Below, one piece after another: positions 1-11,906 of a stretch of DNA of 64,000 nt. Positions within the stretch are counted from its first letter, which is position 1, and each line of letters begins with the position of its first letter. Origin of the DNA: Anaeromyces robustus. Taxonomy: Eukaryota; Neocallimastigomycota; Neocallimastigomycetes; Neocallimastigales; Neocallimastigaceae. The stretch is from the NCBI GenBank assembly GCA_002104895.1, contig MCFG01000186.1:64931-128930 (forward strand), written 5' to 3'. The position numbers and the translations under genes are program-made. The notes under the pieces were generated by a model, which searched no databases, was not told where the DNA came from, and worked only from the letters and a program-made list of their open reading frames with translations.

Positions 1-610
1 TAATAGAATAGTGATAGAAAGAAAAAAAAAGTAACTAATAAATAAAATTATAGAATTTTAAGTTATCAAAATGAATAATAACTCTGTATAAATTTTATAA
101 TATTAAGAAACTATGACTTTATAAGTAGAACAATAATAATTTTATGTTTTTAATTATAGTATAATTAAAGTTATAATTTTATAATAATAATTTTATCAAA
201 TAATCAAATAATAGTTTATAATCAAATAATAGTGAAAATCAGTATTTAATAATAATAATAATTAATAATAATAATTACAGTAACAATAATTACAGTAACA
301 ATAATAATAATAATAGTAAAAATAAATATATTTTTTTATTTATTAAAGTTTAAAATTTAATTATTTTGATTAAAAAAAAAATTTTTTTTTTTTTTTTTGT
401 TTATTTCATTATTGTTTTTTTTTTTTTTTTTTTTTTATTTTTTTAATTAATTAATTAATTTTCTATTCCATATTTGAATAATTAAAAAAGTAATAATTAA
501 TAGTATAACAATAATAAAATTTATTTTAAATTAAATTCATTTAAACCTATTTTTCTTTTTGTTTCAAAAATAATTATATTGTAGAATTATTAATTATTAA
601 TTATTTATTA

Positions 611-658
<48 letters not shown>

Positions 659-1958
659 ATTATTATTATTCAAAAGGAAAAAAAAATGGATTAATTTTTC
701 AAATGAAGATAAAAATATTAAAAAAATGGACAACAATTTAATGTGGGTTTTAAAATTATGTAATGTGGATGTTTATTATGTTTTAAAAAAGGAGATAATT
801 AATTACTTTTTAATTATTTAGTATAAACAATATTTAAAAAAAAAAAGTAACAACAACACAACAACAATGAAATGCAATGAAAATTATTAGTGATGATTAA
901 TGATTACATAATATATGCAGATTTAATATATATGTATTTATATATATTTATTTAAAACACAAAAATTGAAGAGATTTTCAATTATATATAAAAAAAAATA
1001 TTTAAAAAAATATTTTCTTTATATTATTTTATATTGATATTGTATATTATTATAATGAGGATGAAAAAAAATAAATAATATTGATATAATTGATAATAAA
1101 TAAATATTTAAATAAATAAATGGATTAATAAATATTCTTTCTATATTTTTAATAATAAATAGATAATAAAAAAATTACTTTAATTTTAATTATAACTATA
1201 AAATTATTATCCATTTTTTCATAATATATGATATTATTTGAAAATATCATTCCCTTTTTAATTGTTCTTAGGATTCTAAATAATCCTTTTTTTTCTTTTT
1301 GTTATTTTCTACCTTATTGCTTATGTTTCAGATCTTAATTATTTATTAATTAATAACAGTAAATAGAAAAAAAAAAGAATAAAGTAATTTAAAGTAAAAT
1401 TAATAATAAAAAGTAAAAAAATAATTAAGAAAAATATTACTAAAAAATATATTAATAACTGAGTAATGTAAATAAAAAATATATATATAAATAATAATAA
1501 ATAATAATTACTTTTTAATAATTGAATTTTTAATTTTTATTATTATTATCTACAAATTTCAATATTATTTAAAGTTCATTTTATTATTATTTAAAGTTAT
1601 TATTTTTATTATTGATTGTCCTACAAAAATACTAATTTAATTTATTTTATGGTTACACAAATTTAATTATAATATTTTACCAAAAACTTTTTTTATTTAG
1701 AAAAAAAAAATTATATTAAATTCATCTTTTTATATATATTATTTTTTTTTTTTTTAAAATCTTTGACAATATATATATTTTGTAGAATTTAATTAATTAT
1801 TTTTAATAAGACTTAATATTATTATTGTAATTATTATTATTTTATTATTATTATCTATTATCTATTATCAGTTAATAAAATAAAAAAAAGGAATTGATCA
1901 GAAACTAAATTAAATTTTATTAATTGTCAATTAAATTAGTTAATAATAAAAAAAAAAG
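1..1958. other. Non-coding AT-rich DNA
   Basis: No supportable gene seen on either strand. The stretch consists of A/T runs, (ATT)n near 610-670, and scattered TAA-rich sequence with stops in all frames. It is the 5' flank of the first secreted-protein gene. Confidence 0.7.
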
Positions 1959-1970
1959 TATATATATAAG
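1959..1970 (+). promoter_or_regulatory. Putative TATA box of first secreted-protein gene
   Basis: A TATATATATAAG element lies about 125 bases before the ATG at 2096, followed by a less A-rich leader (agaatttctgctgaag). Position and form fit a core promoter, but such words are common in DNA this AT-rich. Confidence 0.35.
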
Positions 1971-2095
1971 AGAATTTCTGCTGAAGATATTTTTTTTTTC
2001 AAAAACAAAATAAAATTATTATTATTAAATAATAATATAATAATAAAAGTAAAATAAAAAAAAAATGAAATAATTAAAAAAGATAACAAAAAAAA

Positions 2096-3091
2096 ATGAA
2101 ATTCCTTAATTTATCTGTTCTTCTTCTTGCTAGTTTAGCTTCAGCTGCCCCACTTCGTGACAAATACCAATGTAAAGATAAATTATGTTATGTTGTTTCA
2201 AGTTCTACTGGTGGTACAGCCTATATTAGAGCTTTCAATACTGGATACACTAATTCTAAAACTCTTGATGTTCCATCATCTATTAATATTGATGGTAATG
2301 TTTTCAAAGTCAATGGTGTTTACTTAAATACTTTTGATGATCTTAAAACTCTTGAAGAAATTAATATTCCATCTGGTATTAGTAAATTTACTTTCTCTCA
2401 TGAAACTTTCAACAATTGTCCAAAATTAAAGAGAGTTGTATTAAACAATCAAGTTTCTGATGCTAATGACAGTGCTATTTTCAATTCTCCAAATAACAAC
2501 ATTGTATTCCAAGGTAAAGGTGTTAAGACTTTAACTGATTCTCAAGTTAAATATTTCCTTTTCAGAAATATGGATATGAGTACTAAAAAGTATCAAGATT
2601 TATATGATTATCAAAGAAAAACTGATTTATTCAATCTTGCTAAGAAACTTTCTAGTTATGCCCGTATTTCTAGTACTACTGATGGTGATAATGCTCTTAC
2701 TGTTATGAAAACTAAATATGGTACTGATGCTGGTCGTGCCAGATTATTCCGTCTTCTTGCTATTGAAATGGGTTATAAATCTGATGAAATTTTAGTTGCT
2801 TCTGATGGTACTAAATATTGGAATTACGTTAAAGCTGATGGTGTTTGGTATAATGTTGATGTTAATTATCCATTCACTAGATATACTGAATATTATGAAG
2901 CTGAATGGAGATACCCATTCCTTGTTGGTAACAAAGACTTTAAAAAGAGAAAGAGTATTTCTTCTGATCCAAAACAATGGCGTGTTATGTACAGTAACTA
3001 TGGTTACAAAGATGAATTCAGAGGTCAACAAACTTATGATATTTTCGATCAATATTTAAGACAAAAGAAGGCTGGTGAACGTAAAGAATAA
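2096..3091 (+). CDS. Secreted LRR-like / inactive transglutaminase-like protein, copy 1
   Basis: Single-exon 331-residue protein. Residues 1-18 form a signal peptide (hydrophobic core, then ASA-AP), so it is probably secreted. Residues about 24-125 look like BspA-type leucine-rich repeats (LRR_5), with phrases such as LKTLEEINIPSGI and FNNCPKLKRVVL. Residues about 165-260 resemble the transglutaminase/protease core: GRARLFRLLAIEMG is the helix that normally carries the nucleophile, KYWNYV replaces the usual HAWN strand, and WYNVDVNYPF is the Asp strand (D255). The catalytic Cys position holds Asp (about D211) and the His position is not His, so a catalytic role is unlikely; binding or structure is more plausible. 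It is a close paralogue of the gene at 5927. The basic C-terminus (KKAGERKE) is absent from that copy. Family assignment is by motif reading only. Confidence 0.85.
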   Translation: MKFLNLSVLLLASLASAAPLRDKYQCKDKLCYVVSSSTGGTAYIRAFNTGYTNSKTLDVPSSINIDGNVFKVNGVYLNTFDDLKTLEEINIPSGISKFTFSHETFNNCPKLKRVVLNNQVSDANDSAIFNSPNNNIVFQGKGVKTLTDSQVKYFLFRNMDMSTKKYQDLYDYQRKTDLFNLAKKLSSYARISSTTDGDNALTVMKTKYGTDAGRARLFRLLAIEMGYKSDEILVASDGTKYWNYVKADGVWYNVDVNYPFTRYTEYYEAEWRYPFLVGNKDFKKRKSISSDPKQWRVMYSNYGYKDEFRGQQTYDIFDQYLRQKKAGERKE

Positions 3092-3153
3092 GATCTTTTT
3101 TAAAAATAAAAATTAAAAAAAAAACTAATAAAAGATTTCACTTTTTTTTTATT

Positions 3154-3170
3154 AGATATTTGATATATCT
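3154..3170 (+). other. Shared 3'-flank motif AGATATTTGATATATC, copy 1
   Basis: This 16-base word lies about 65 bases after the stop at 3091. The same word occurs about 85 bases after the stop of the paralogue at 6907. It is partly palindromic (GATAT...ATATC). It may be an RNA 3'-end element or simply a relic of the duplication. Confidence 0.5.
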
Positions 3171-3836
3171 TAAAAATAAAATATAAAAAAAAATATAAAA
3201 GAAATATAAAAAAAAATATATAAAAAAATAATAATAAATTATATAATAATTATCTATATAATAAATATTATAGATAATTAAAAAATAAATAAAAAAAATG
3301 AAATAGTAAATAATGAAATTAATAATTAATTATGTAAAAAAAAATAATATATATGTATAATTATATCTATACATATGAGAAAATAATTGTAATCTTATAA
3401 AATAAAATACTAATAATAATAGTAATAGTAAAATATAAAATAAAATAAAATAAAATAAAATAAATAAATAAATTAATAAACATAAATGTTTTATATTTTT
3501 ATAAATATTTATTATTTGTGTTATTACATCATAAACCTTTTTTTATTTTATTTTAACATCTAATATTTATAATTTATTGAAACTATTTACTTGTAAACCT
3601 TATTTTTTTTTTTTAACATATAGTTTTATAATTTATTGAAAATCACTACACATAAAATACAGAATTATTATTTTATAATATTCCATATAATAATCAATGA
3701 TTATAATTCTATAATTAATTAATTTTTATAAAAATTAATAATAATAGAAGTTAAACTAATAATTATACACACAAACTGTAAATTATAATAGTATTAGTTG
3801 ATAACTTAATATTATATAATAAATAAATTAAATAAA

Positions 3837-3871
<35 letters not shown>

Positions 3872-4755
3872 GAAAAAAATTATTTGGTATTATTACTATT
3901 ATTTATTATTATGTAATTATGATGTAATTATAATGTTTATATTAATATATTAAAATTATAATATTTTATTTTATTTTATTTATATGAATGTAGAGTTAAA
4001 AATAATATAATATTAATAATTATAATTCATAATAATCTTAATAATAGTAAATAAATATCATAGAAAATTATATTTTTTTTTCTGTTTTTTTTCTGTTTTT
4101 TTCTTTTTTTATATTAATTTTTATTATTATTAATATTATTATTTACTTAATTATTATTCCTTTATTTTTGATTTTTATTAATTCTTAATTATTAACATTT
4201 ATTATAATTATTATAATTATTATTTATTTATTTATTTACATATTATTCCTATAAGATAATTAAATTTGTTTTAAAATATTAAAATTTAAAAAAGTTTATT
4301 TTCTTATTATATTATTTATAATATAATAATATAATAATAATATTTAGAAGTATTTTTTCTAATATATATTATTTGATATGGTGGATTTCTTTATGTAAAA
4401 TTTTGTAAAAAAAAAAAAAAGTTTTCTATTCCTTAATGATTATTACTATTATTGATTATATTATAAAGTAACTTTAATATGTATAATATATTAAAATATT
4501 ATTCATTATATATAGTCTTCAGATAATAATTTTATACTTTATTGAAGTGTAACGAATTAAAAAAGACGAAATAATAAACTATAAATAATATAAAAATTAT
4601 ATTTAATTTAATTATTATTTTAATTATTATTATTATTATTATTATTATAATATTATTTATTATTTAATACTTATTATAATTATTATTATTATTTTTATTT
4701 TTATTTTTATATATTTATTTATTTATTTATTTATTATTATTATTATTATTATTTA

Positions 4756-4790
<35 letters not shown>

Positions 4791-5757
4791 CATTATTATT
4801 AATTATTACTATTACTCATTATTATTAATAAAATTATTAAATCTCCTCTTTTTTTTTTCTTTGATTGTTAGAATTATTTAATTTTTATACATTTATTATA
4901 TATTTATGGTAATTATACGTTATATTCAATACGTAAATGCATAAATCAAATAAATCAAAATATTATAGAATAATAACAGTTAATAACAGTTAATAATAAT
5001 TAAAACTTTTTTTTTTTTTTGATAATTAAATAATTTTACCCAAAAGGATTATAATATATTTAATCCATTTTTTTATCCAATTTTATATTGTTTAAAATTT
5101 CAATGTTGAAAATTTTGATTTTCCTTTTTTTAATTAAATAAATTAAAAATTGTATCTTCTATTTATTTATATTATATTAAGATTATATATTATAATTTTA
5201 ATATAATATATTTGAAACATATATTATTTTATTATTATTTTTTACATATTTATTATAATTAATAATAAATAATTACTTGTTATTTATTATTTATTCATTA
5301 TTCATTATTCATTATTCATTATTTAATTATTCTTTTTTATTTATTTATTATTATTTTTATAACAGTGATAACTAAATTATTAATAATAAAAAATATTAAA
5401 GTTTTTATTTATTTTTTATATAAAGTACTATATATACTATATACTATAACCAACAACAATAATAATGATAATAATAATAATAATAAATAATTTTAAGTAT
5501 TAAAATATTAAGTATTATTATTTTTATAAAAATTAAAAAAAAAAAAAATAATGTTTTATCCAAAATCAAAAAAAAAAATTTTATATTATTTAAGATTTAA
5601 TCTTAAAAATTGTTAAATTAAATTATTAAATTTAATTTATTTAAATTAAAAACAATATTAAAAACTTAATAAAATTATAAAAAATAATAATAATAAAAAA
5701 AAAAAAAAAAAAGAAATTTTGAGTTACATAATAATACAAAGAAAAAGAAAAAAAAAA

Positions 5758-5767
5758 GATATAAATA
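5758..5767 (+). promoter_or_regulatory. Putative TATA box of second secreted-protein gene
   Basis: GATATAAATA lies about 160 bases before the ATG at 5927, between A-rich and T-rich tracts. The assignment is tentative because AT content is extreme. Confidence 0.3.
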
Positions 5768-5926
5768 ACAAGTTTTTTTTTGTGTTTTTTTTTTTTTTTT
5801 TTAAATAAATCAAACATAAATAAAAAATAATTAATAAAAAAAATTATTATTATTATTATTATAAAAATAATAATATATAATTTAAATTTAAAAAAAAAAA
5901 AGAGAGATATTAAAAATTAAATTAAA

Positions 5927-6907
5927 ATGAAATTTATTAATCTTGCTATTATTGCTCTTAGTAGTGCTAGTTTAGTTTTATCTAAACCAGTTACTGATAA
6001 GAACCAATGTAAAGATAAATTATGTTATTTAGTTAGTGGTTCTACTGGTGGTACAGCTTATGTTAAAGGTTTCAATACTGGATATACTAATTCTAAAACT
6101 CTTAGTATTCCATCATCTGTTAATATTGATGGTAATGTTTTCACTATAAATGGTATTGATTATATGGCTTTTAATGGTCTTAAAACTCTTGAAGAAATTT
6201 CTATTGCTTCTGGTATTAATAAACTTACTCTTACTTATGGTGCATTCTCTGAATTACCAAACTTAAAAAAAGTTACTTTAAGTAATAAATCTTTTGATGC
6301 TAGAGATCTTTCATCATTCTCATCACCTAATAAAGAAGTTATGTTCATTGGTAATGGTGTTAAAGATTATACTAATAATCAAGTTAAATATTTATTTAAA
6401 AATGTTTTTGGTTTAAAAGCAAAAACTTATCAAGATGAATATGATTATCAAAGAAAAACTGATTTATTTGAACTTGCTAAAACCGTTTCTTCATATGCTC
6501 GTCTTTCTGATAATAGAGATGGTGATAATGCTATTACTGTTCTTAAAACAAAATTTGGTACTTCTCTTGGTCGTGCTAGATTATTCCGTCTTCTTGCTAT
6601 AGAATTAGGTATTAAAGCTAGTGATATTAAGGTTGCTTATGATGGTAATAAAAAATATTGGAATTATATTAGAGTTAATGGTTCTTGGTATAATTGTGAT
6701 GTTAATTATCCATACAGAACTTACTCTCAATATTATGAAGCTGAATGGAAATATCCATTCTTTGTTGGTGCTTCAGAATTCAAAAAAAGAGAAAGTATTA
6801 CTGCTAATCCAAAACAATGGCGTGTTATGCTTACTAATTATGGTTACAGAGATGAATCTAGAGGTCAACCAACTAATGAAATCTTCACTGGAAAACTTAT
6901 GGATTAA
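5927..6907 (+). CDS. Secreted LRR-like / inactive transglutaminase-like protein, copy 2
   Basis: Single-exon 326-residue paralogue of the protein at 2096, similar along its whole length: the same CKDKLCY start of the mature part, the same NTGYTNSKTL and NIDGNVF phrases, and the same PKQWRVM region near the C-terminus. Residues 1-19 are a signal peptide ending SLVLS-KP. LRR_5-like repeats follow, then a transglutaminase-like core (GRARLFRLLAIELG, KYWNYI, WYNCDVNYP). The nucleophile position holds Ser rather than Cys and the catalytic His is missing; the Asp of the third strand is kept. Codons here are more A/T-ending than in copy 1, which uses more TTC and CTT. The C-terminus stops at KLMD, without the basic tail of copy 1. 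The tandem, same-strand arrangement indicates local duplication. Extracellular role unknown. Confidence 0.85.
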   Translation: MKFINLAIIALSSASLVLSKPVTDKNQCKDKLCYLVSGSTGGTAYVKGFNTGYTNSKTLSIPSSVNIDGNVFTINGIDYMAFNGLKTLEEISIASGINKLTLTYGAFSELPNLKKVTLSNKSFDARDLSSFSSPNKEVMFIGNGVKDYTNNQVKYLFKNVFGLKAKTYQDEYDYQRKTDLFELAKTVSSYARLSDNRDGDNAITVLKTKFGTSLGRARLFRLLAIELGIKASDIKVAYDGNKKYWNYIRVNGSWYNCDVNYPYRTYSQYYEAEWKYPFFVGASEFKKRESITANPKQWRVMLTNYGYRDESRGQPTNEIFTGKLMD

Positions 6908-6991
6908 ATTTTATTTTAATATTCTCTTTTTTTATTAATAAATAAATAATAAGAATTGTTTATGTATTTATTTATATTTTATTTCTATAAA

Positions 6992-7008
6992 AGATATTTG
7001 ATATATCA
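6992..7008 (+). other. Shared 3'-flank motif AGATATTTGATATATC, copy 2
   Basis: Same 16-base word as at 3154-3170, again a short distance after the stop codon of a paralogue. The surrounding flanks have otherwise diverged. Confidence 0.5.
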
Positions 7009-7066
7009 TATAAAAATGAAAAAGAAATAACAATATTATTAAAATATAATAATAATATTATTATTA

Positions 7067-7101
<35 letters not shown>

Positions 7102-7241
7102 TATATATTTATTTATACATTTATTATATAATAATTATAATTTATTATATAATATTAAAAGATATATATTAATGATAATAATTAATGATAATTAATAATA
7201 ATAATAAAATAATAATAATAATAATATAAAAGTAATTATAA

Positions 7242-7345
7242 CAATAATTTGTACAAAAAAAAAGCAAATAAAAAATAATAATTTGTATAAAAAAAAAAAG
7301 CAAATAATAAAAATAATAATTTGTATAAAAAAAAAAGCAAAAACT
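7242..7345. repeat. Three-copy tandem repeat, unit about 35-40 bases
   Basis: The unit reads AATAATTTGTAYAAAAAA...AGCAAATAA and occurs from about 7242, 7275 and 7313. Copies differ mainly in the length of the A run. Confidence 0.7.
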
Positions 7346-7484
7346 AAAAAATAAAAAACAAAAAATAAAAGATTAAAAAAGAATTAAAAAGGATTAAGTA
7401 ATTTTTATATTTTTAGCGCAGTGTTATGGTTTATTTTTATTTTTATTTTATTCACATAATTTAAATTTTTATATAATTTAATTA

Positions 7485-7765
<281 letters not shown>

Positions 7766-8202
7766 TTTTATTTTTAAATCAAAATTTTTTAATCATTAAT
7801 CTCAAAAAGATTAATTAAAAAATAAAAAAAAAAATAAAAATAAAAATAAAAAAAAAATAAGAAAAAATTCATGAAATCCGAAAATTTTAAAATTTAAAAA
7901 TCAAATAAAATTCATAAATTGAATATTATTAAATATTAAATATTCTTTTTAAATATTTTTTTTCTTTTTTACATTTATAGAAAAAAGAAAAAGGAAATTG
8001 TTAAGAATATTTTATATTTTATAAAAATATCCACAAAAAGAAGAAAACAAAAAAAAAAAAAAATATATATAATTTTAAATCTTTTTACTAAACAACCACA
8101 AAAAAAAAAAAAAATAAAATAAAAATTTCAAAACTTCAAAATAAGAAAAAAAAAAGAATAACAATAATAAATATAAAAATAAATAAATAAATATATGTAA
8201 AA

Positions 8203-9900
8203 ATGTTGATATATGAAATTTTGATTTTTAATATTAACTTGGTCTATTTAACTTATAAATTATGGATAACCGATATTAATTCAGATATCCCAATTTATTT
8301 ATACAGTAAATATATTATTATACTTATTATTATTATATTTAAATTCTTTTTAAGTAACAGTAAAAGCATGAATATAATTTAAAAATAAAATTAAAAATTA
8401 TAATTTAAATTTAAATATCTATGTTTTGTTTTTCAAAGTTAACCTTATATTAAGAAATTATTAAAAAAAAATGAAATTTCATTTATTTACCAATTTTCTA
8501 AATTATTTATAATATATTTATATAACAAATAAAGTATTATTATCTATATTGGTAATATTAAATTCATGTGAAAACTCGGGAATGTTTAACAGATTTATTA
8601 ATTCACGTTTTCTCAAATACACTCGGTAAAAGATATAATCTTTTTTTTATTTATTTTATTTTATTTTTAATTTGAAATTTCCAAAATCAAAATCAAAATC
8701 AAAATCAAAATCAAAACTATAATCAAAATCTTTTTTTATTTTTTATGGATAACCAAATAATATTAATATGTTTTATAAAATATTTTATATCCTATAAATA
8801 TTATAATATTATATAAAACAATATTTAATAGAAATGAAAAAGAAAAAGGAATTACATGTGGTGTAAATACTGTATTGTCAGTTTTATTAGCATTACTTAT
8901 TACTCAATTAGAAAATGAAAATGCCATCAATTTTAGTAACTTTTTTTTTTTTTTAACTATAACTATTATTTATTATTATTAAATATATAAATAAATTTTA
9001 TCAATTCTTAAACAATAAATAAATATTAATTAATTCTTTATTTATTTCTATATTTATATTTATTATTGTTATCATATATATATATATATAATTTTGGAAT
9101 TGAAATTTATTAATTTATAAAATTTTAATGATTTTATTCAAAAAAAAAAAAAAAAAGGATATTTATTCTATTGTGTTAATTTAACCATTTTATTTTCCTA
9201 TTGTTATTGGATATTAAATATTATTTTAAGAATACAAGCCAATGTATATAGAATGATTATGTCTGTATTATCAATAACAACTCTTTATATTGTTATATCT
9301 AATTGCTCAGAACACTCTGGTAATTAAATTTTTTATTTTAATAATTATTAAATTCTTTATTATTCACTAAATTATTATTTAATTTATAAATATATATATA
9401 TATATATATTTATATATAAATTTTAACTTATCTTACATTAATATATATTTTATATTATAAAAATATTATATTATTATTATTACTATGAATTATTTATTCA
9501 TTTATTATTATTAAATAATAATAAATGAATAAATAATTCAATGAATGAAATGAATTTATTTTTATTATTAAATATTTATAAAAGGCATTTCAAAATTATA
9601 TTATATAATTCCATGTTTAGTATGTGCTATAGACTACTATTTCTTAATTGTTGATATTAAAGGAAGTTTTACTTTGAGTGAAGGTTCAATTGTAGCCCAA
9701 GCTTTTACTCTTTTAGCCACGGATTCAATTTTATGTTGTACATCAAAAGTATGTAGTTTTTTTTTTTTTTTTTTTTTTTTTGACTTTTAAAATATAAAAA
9801 TATAATATAGTATAGTATTATCTATTAATAATAAATAATAAAATTAAAATCAATAATATTGAATTTATTACATTATTATAATAATTATACAATTATTAAT

Positions 9901-9933
<33 letters not shown>

Positions 9934-11284
9934 CTATTGTATATAATTACTTATATATATAATTTAAATATAAAAATTAAAAATAATAACAATAATAACA
10001 AAAATAATGGATAATAATGAATAAATAAATAAATAATTAATTAATTAATCAATTAATTAAATTACAGTTAAATCTTATAGAACATCCAAAATTATTTAAT
10101 TTTGAACGATCCAATATTTTTGTTATGTTAGAAGTTTTACTTATTGGTTCAATTTTTTGTTATATTATAATATATCCTTTATTACATAAAGCACATTCAT
10201 GTTATGAATTATCAAAGAATTATCATTATTCCTTGAATGAAAGAAATATTTCTCAAAAAAGATATCAACAATATTCAATATATTCATTTGCAAGTTTTGT
10301 TGTATTAATTATAACTTGTTTAATGCCTTACTCTACTCATGTTATTCATGAAAATCCATTTATTTGGTAAATAATAAAAGCATAATAATTAATAAATAAA
10401 AAATAATAATATTAACAATAAAGATAATAATAAATAATAAATAATAAATTATAAAAAATGTCTTTCTATCTATCTAACTAACTATATATTCTATATTAAA
10501 TTAATAGGGTAATAAAATATATTTTAACACCAAGAAGAATATTCTTAATTGGTTGGTGGTTATGTTTACTTAGTACTATTATTATGGCATTTAATTGGTT
10601 ATTAAATAAATCAAATACCCTTTCAGATCTTAATAAGAGAAGAAAATTTTATCATATGCTTTCTGTATTAATGTTCTTCCCAGGTTATTTAATTGATGTA
10701 AGAAAAATAAATATACATATATATATATATATATATTTAATATTTTATATATTTACATAAATATTACATATAAATATATAAATATATATATATTTATTTT
10801 TATTTATTTATTATTTTATTTTATTATATTATATATATATATAATATATTTATATTTTTCTAACAATATATATAGAGAGATTTTATGTTTCTTAGTTTTG
10901 CAGTAGCATTTTGTGCTATGGTAATGGTAGAAGTCATACGTTATTTCAAATTATACCCTGTAGGAGATATAATTCAAAAATTTATGGTATCCTTTATTGA
11001 TCAAAAAGATTCTGGTACAGCCATTCTATCACATATTTATTTATTAGTTGGATGTGCTATGCCAATCTGGTTAAATAGGTAAAACATAATAATATAATTA
11101 AAATTAAAATCAAAATATTATATTATAAACGAGATATATATATAAATTGGTAATTAGTTATTATTAATATTCTTTAATTTGTATTTTTTTTTTTTTTTCA
11201 TTATATTTATTAGTCTTTCTCCAAAAATCATACCAGGTGTTTCTGGAATATTAGCTCTTGGTATTGGTGATACTATGGTAAATT

Positions 11285-11345
<61 letters not shown>

Positions 11346-11424
11346 TAAAATTATAATAACTAACTAAATAAATAATTATTATATTATAATAACATTAAAA
11401 TATAATAATAATAATTTTTTTTAT

Positions 11425-11455
<31 letters not shown>

Positions 11456-11906
11456 ATTATATATATTATATAATTAAAAATATAAAGGCCTCTATTATTG
11501 GTTATCGTTATGGTAAAACACATTGGCCAAAATCTAAAAAAACAGTAGAAGGTACAATTGCTTTCATTGCCTCTATTATTATTTTTATATTTGTTACTAG
11601 TTTTATCTACTCCTATGGCTATAGTTTCATTCAAGTAAGCTAATTTTAATAATAATACTAAATAATAAATAATAAGTAAAACAATAAATAATAAAAAAAT
11701 AAAAAATAAAAAATAAATTTTAATATTATATACAACACAAATATTAATTCAATTTTTTATTTTATATATATATATATATATATATAAAACAGTGGTTTAA
11801 ATTTGTTCTATTTGTTATATTAACAGGACTTTTAGAAGCAGAATCAAATCAAAATGATAATTTAATATTACCACTCTTTTTATTTTCATTAACTTCTACT
11901 ATATAG
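8203..11906 (+). CDS. SEC59: Dolichol kinase (Sec59/DOLK family), 11 exons
   Basis: CTP-dependent kinase making dolichyl phosphate, the lipid carrier for N-glycosylation, O-mannosylation and GPI anchors; a multi-pass ER membrane protein. Exons: 8203-8305, 8535-8625, 8832-8935, 9158-9319, 9585-9748, 10068-10366, 10508-10697, 10876-11078, 11214-11277, 11488-11634, 11793-11906. Together they give 546 residues, close to yeast and human enzymes. Family signatures in order: SFTLSEG...VAQ (exon 5), RKFYHMLSVLMFFPG (exon 7), DSGTAILSHIYLL with PIWL (residues about 416-436), GIGDTMASIIGYRYG (455-469, CTP site, spanning the exon 9/10 junction), WPKSKKTVEGT (473-483) and LLEAESNQNDNLILPL near the end. 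The first donor is ambiguous: GT at 8306, 8354 and 8360 all give the same phase, so 16-18 N-terminal residues are uncertain. Hydrophobic segments occur throughout. No insertions or breaks seen. Confidence 0.93.
8682..8730. repeat. (AAAATC)n repeat in dolichol kinase intron 2
   Basis: About eight hexanucleotide units, with one imperfect unit (AAAACTATAATC). Lies inside the intron 8626-8831. Confidence 0.7.
9486..9540. repeat. 55-base near-perfect palindrome in dolichol kinase intron 4
   Basis: The left arm (27 bases, starting TGAATTATTTATTC) and its exact reverse complement flank a single central A. It lies in the intron 9320-9584. Confidence 0.85.

Larger units (their letters stand above)
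3092..5926. other. Intergenic spacer between paralogues
   Basis: About 2.8 kb of A/T-rich DNA without a supportable gene. It contains (ATT)n and (ATTT)n stretches near 4620-4800 and several poly(A)/poly(T) runs. It holds the 3' flank of copy 1 and the promoter of copy 2. No trace of a third, decayed copy was seen. Confidence 0.65.
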
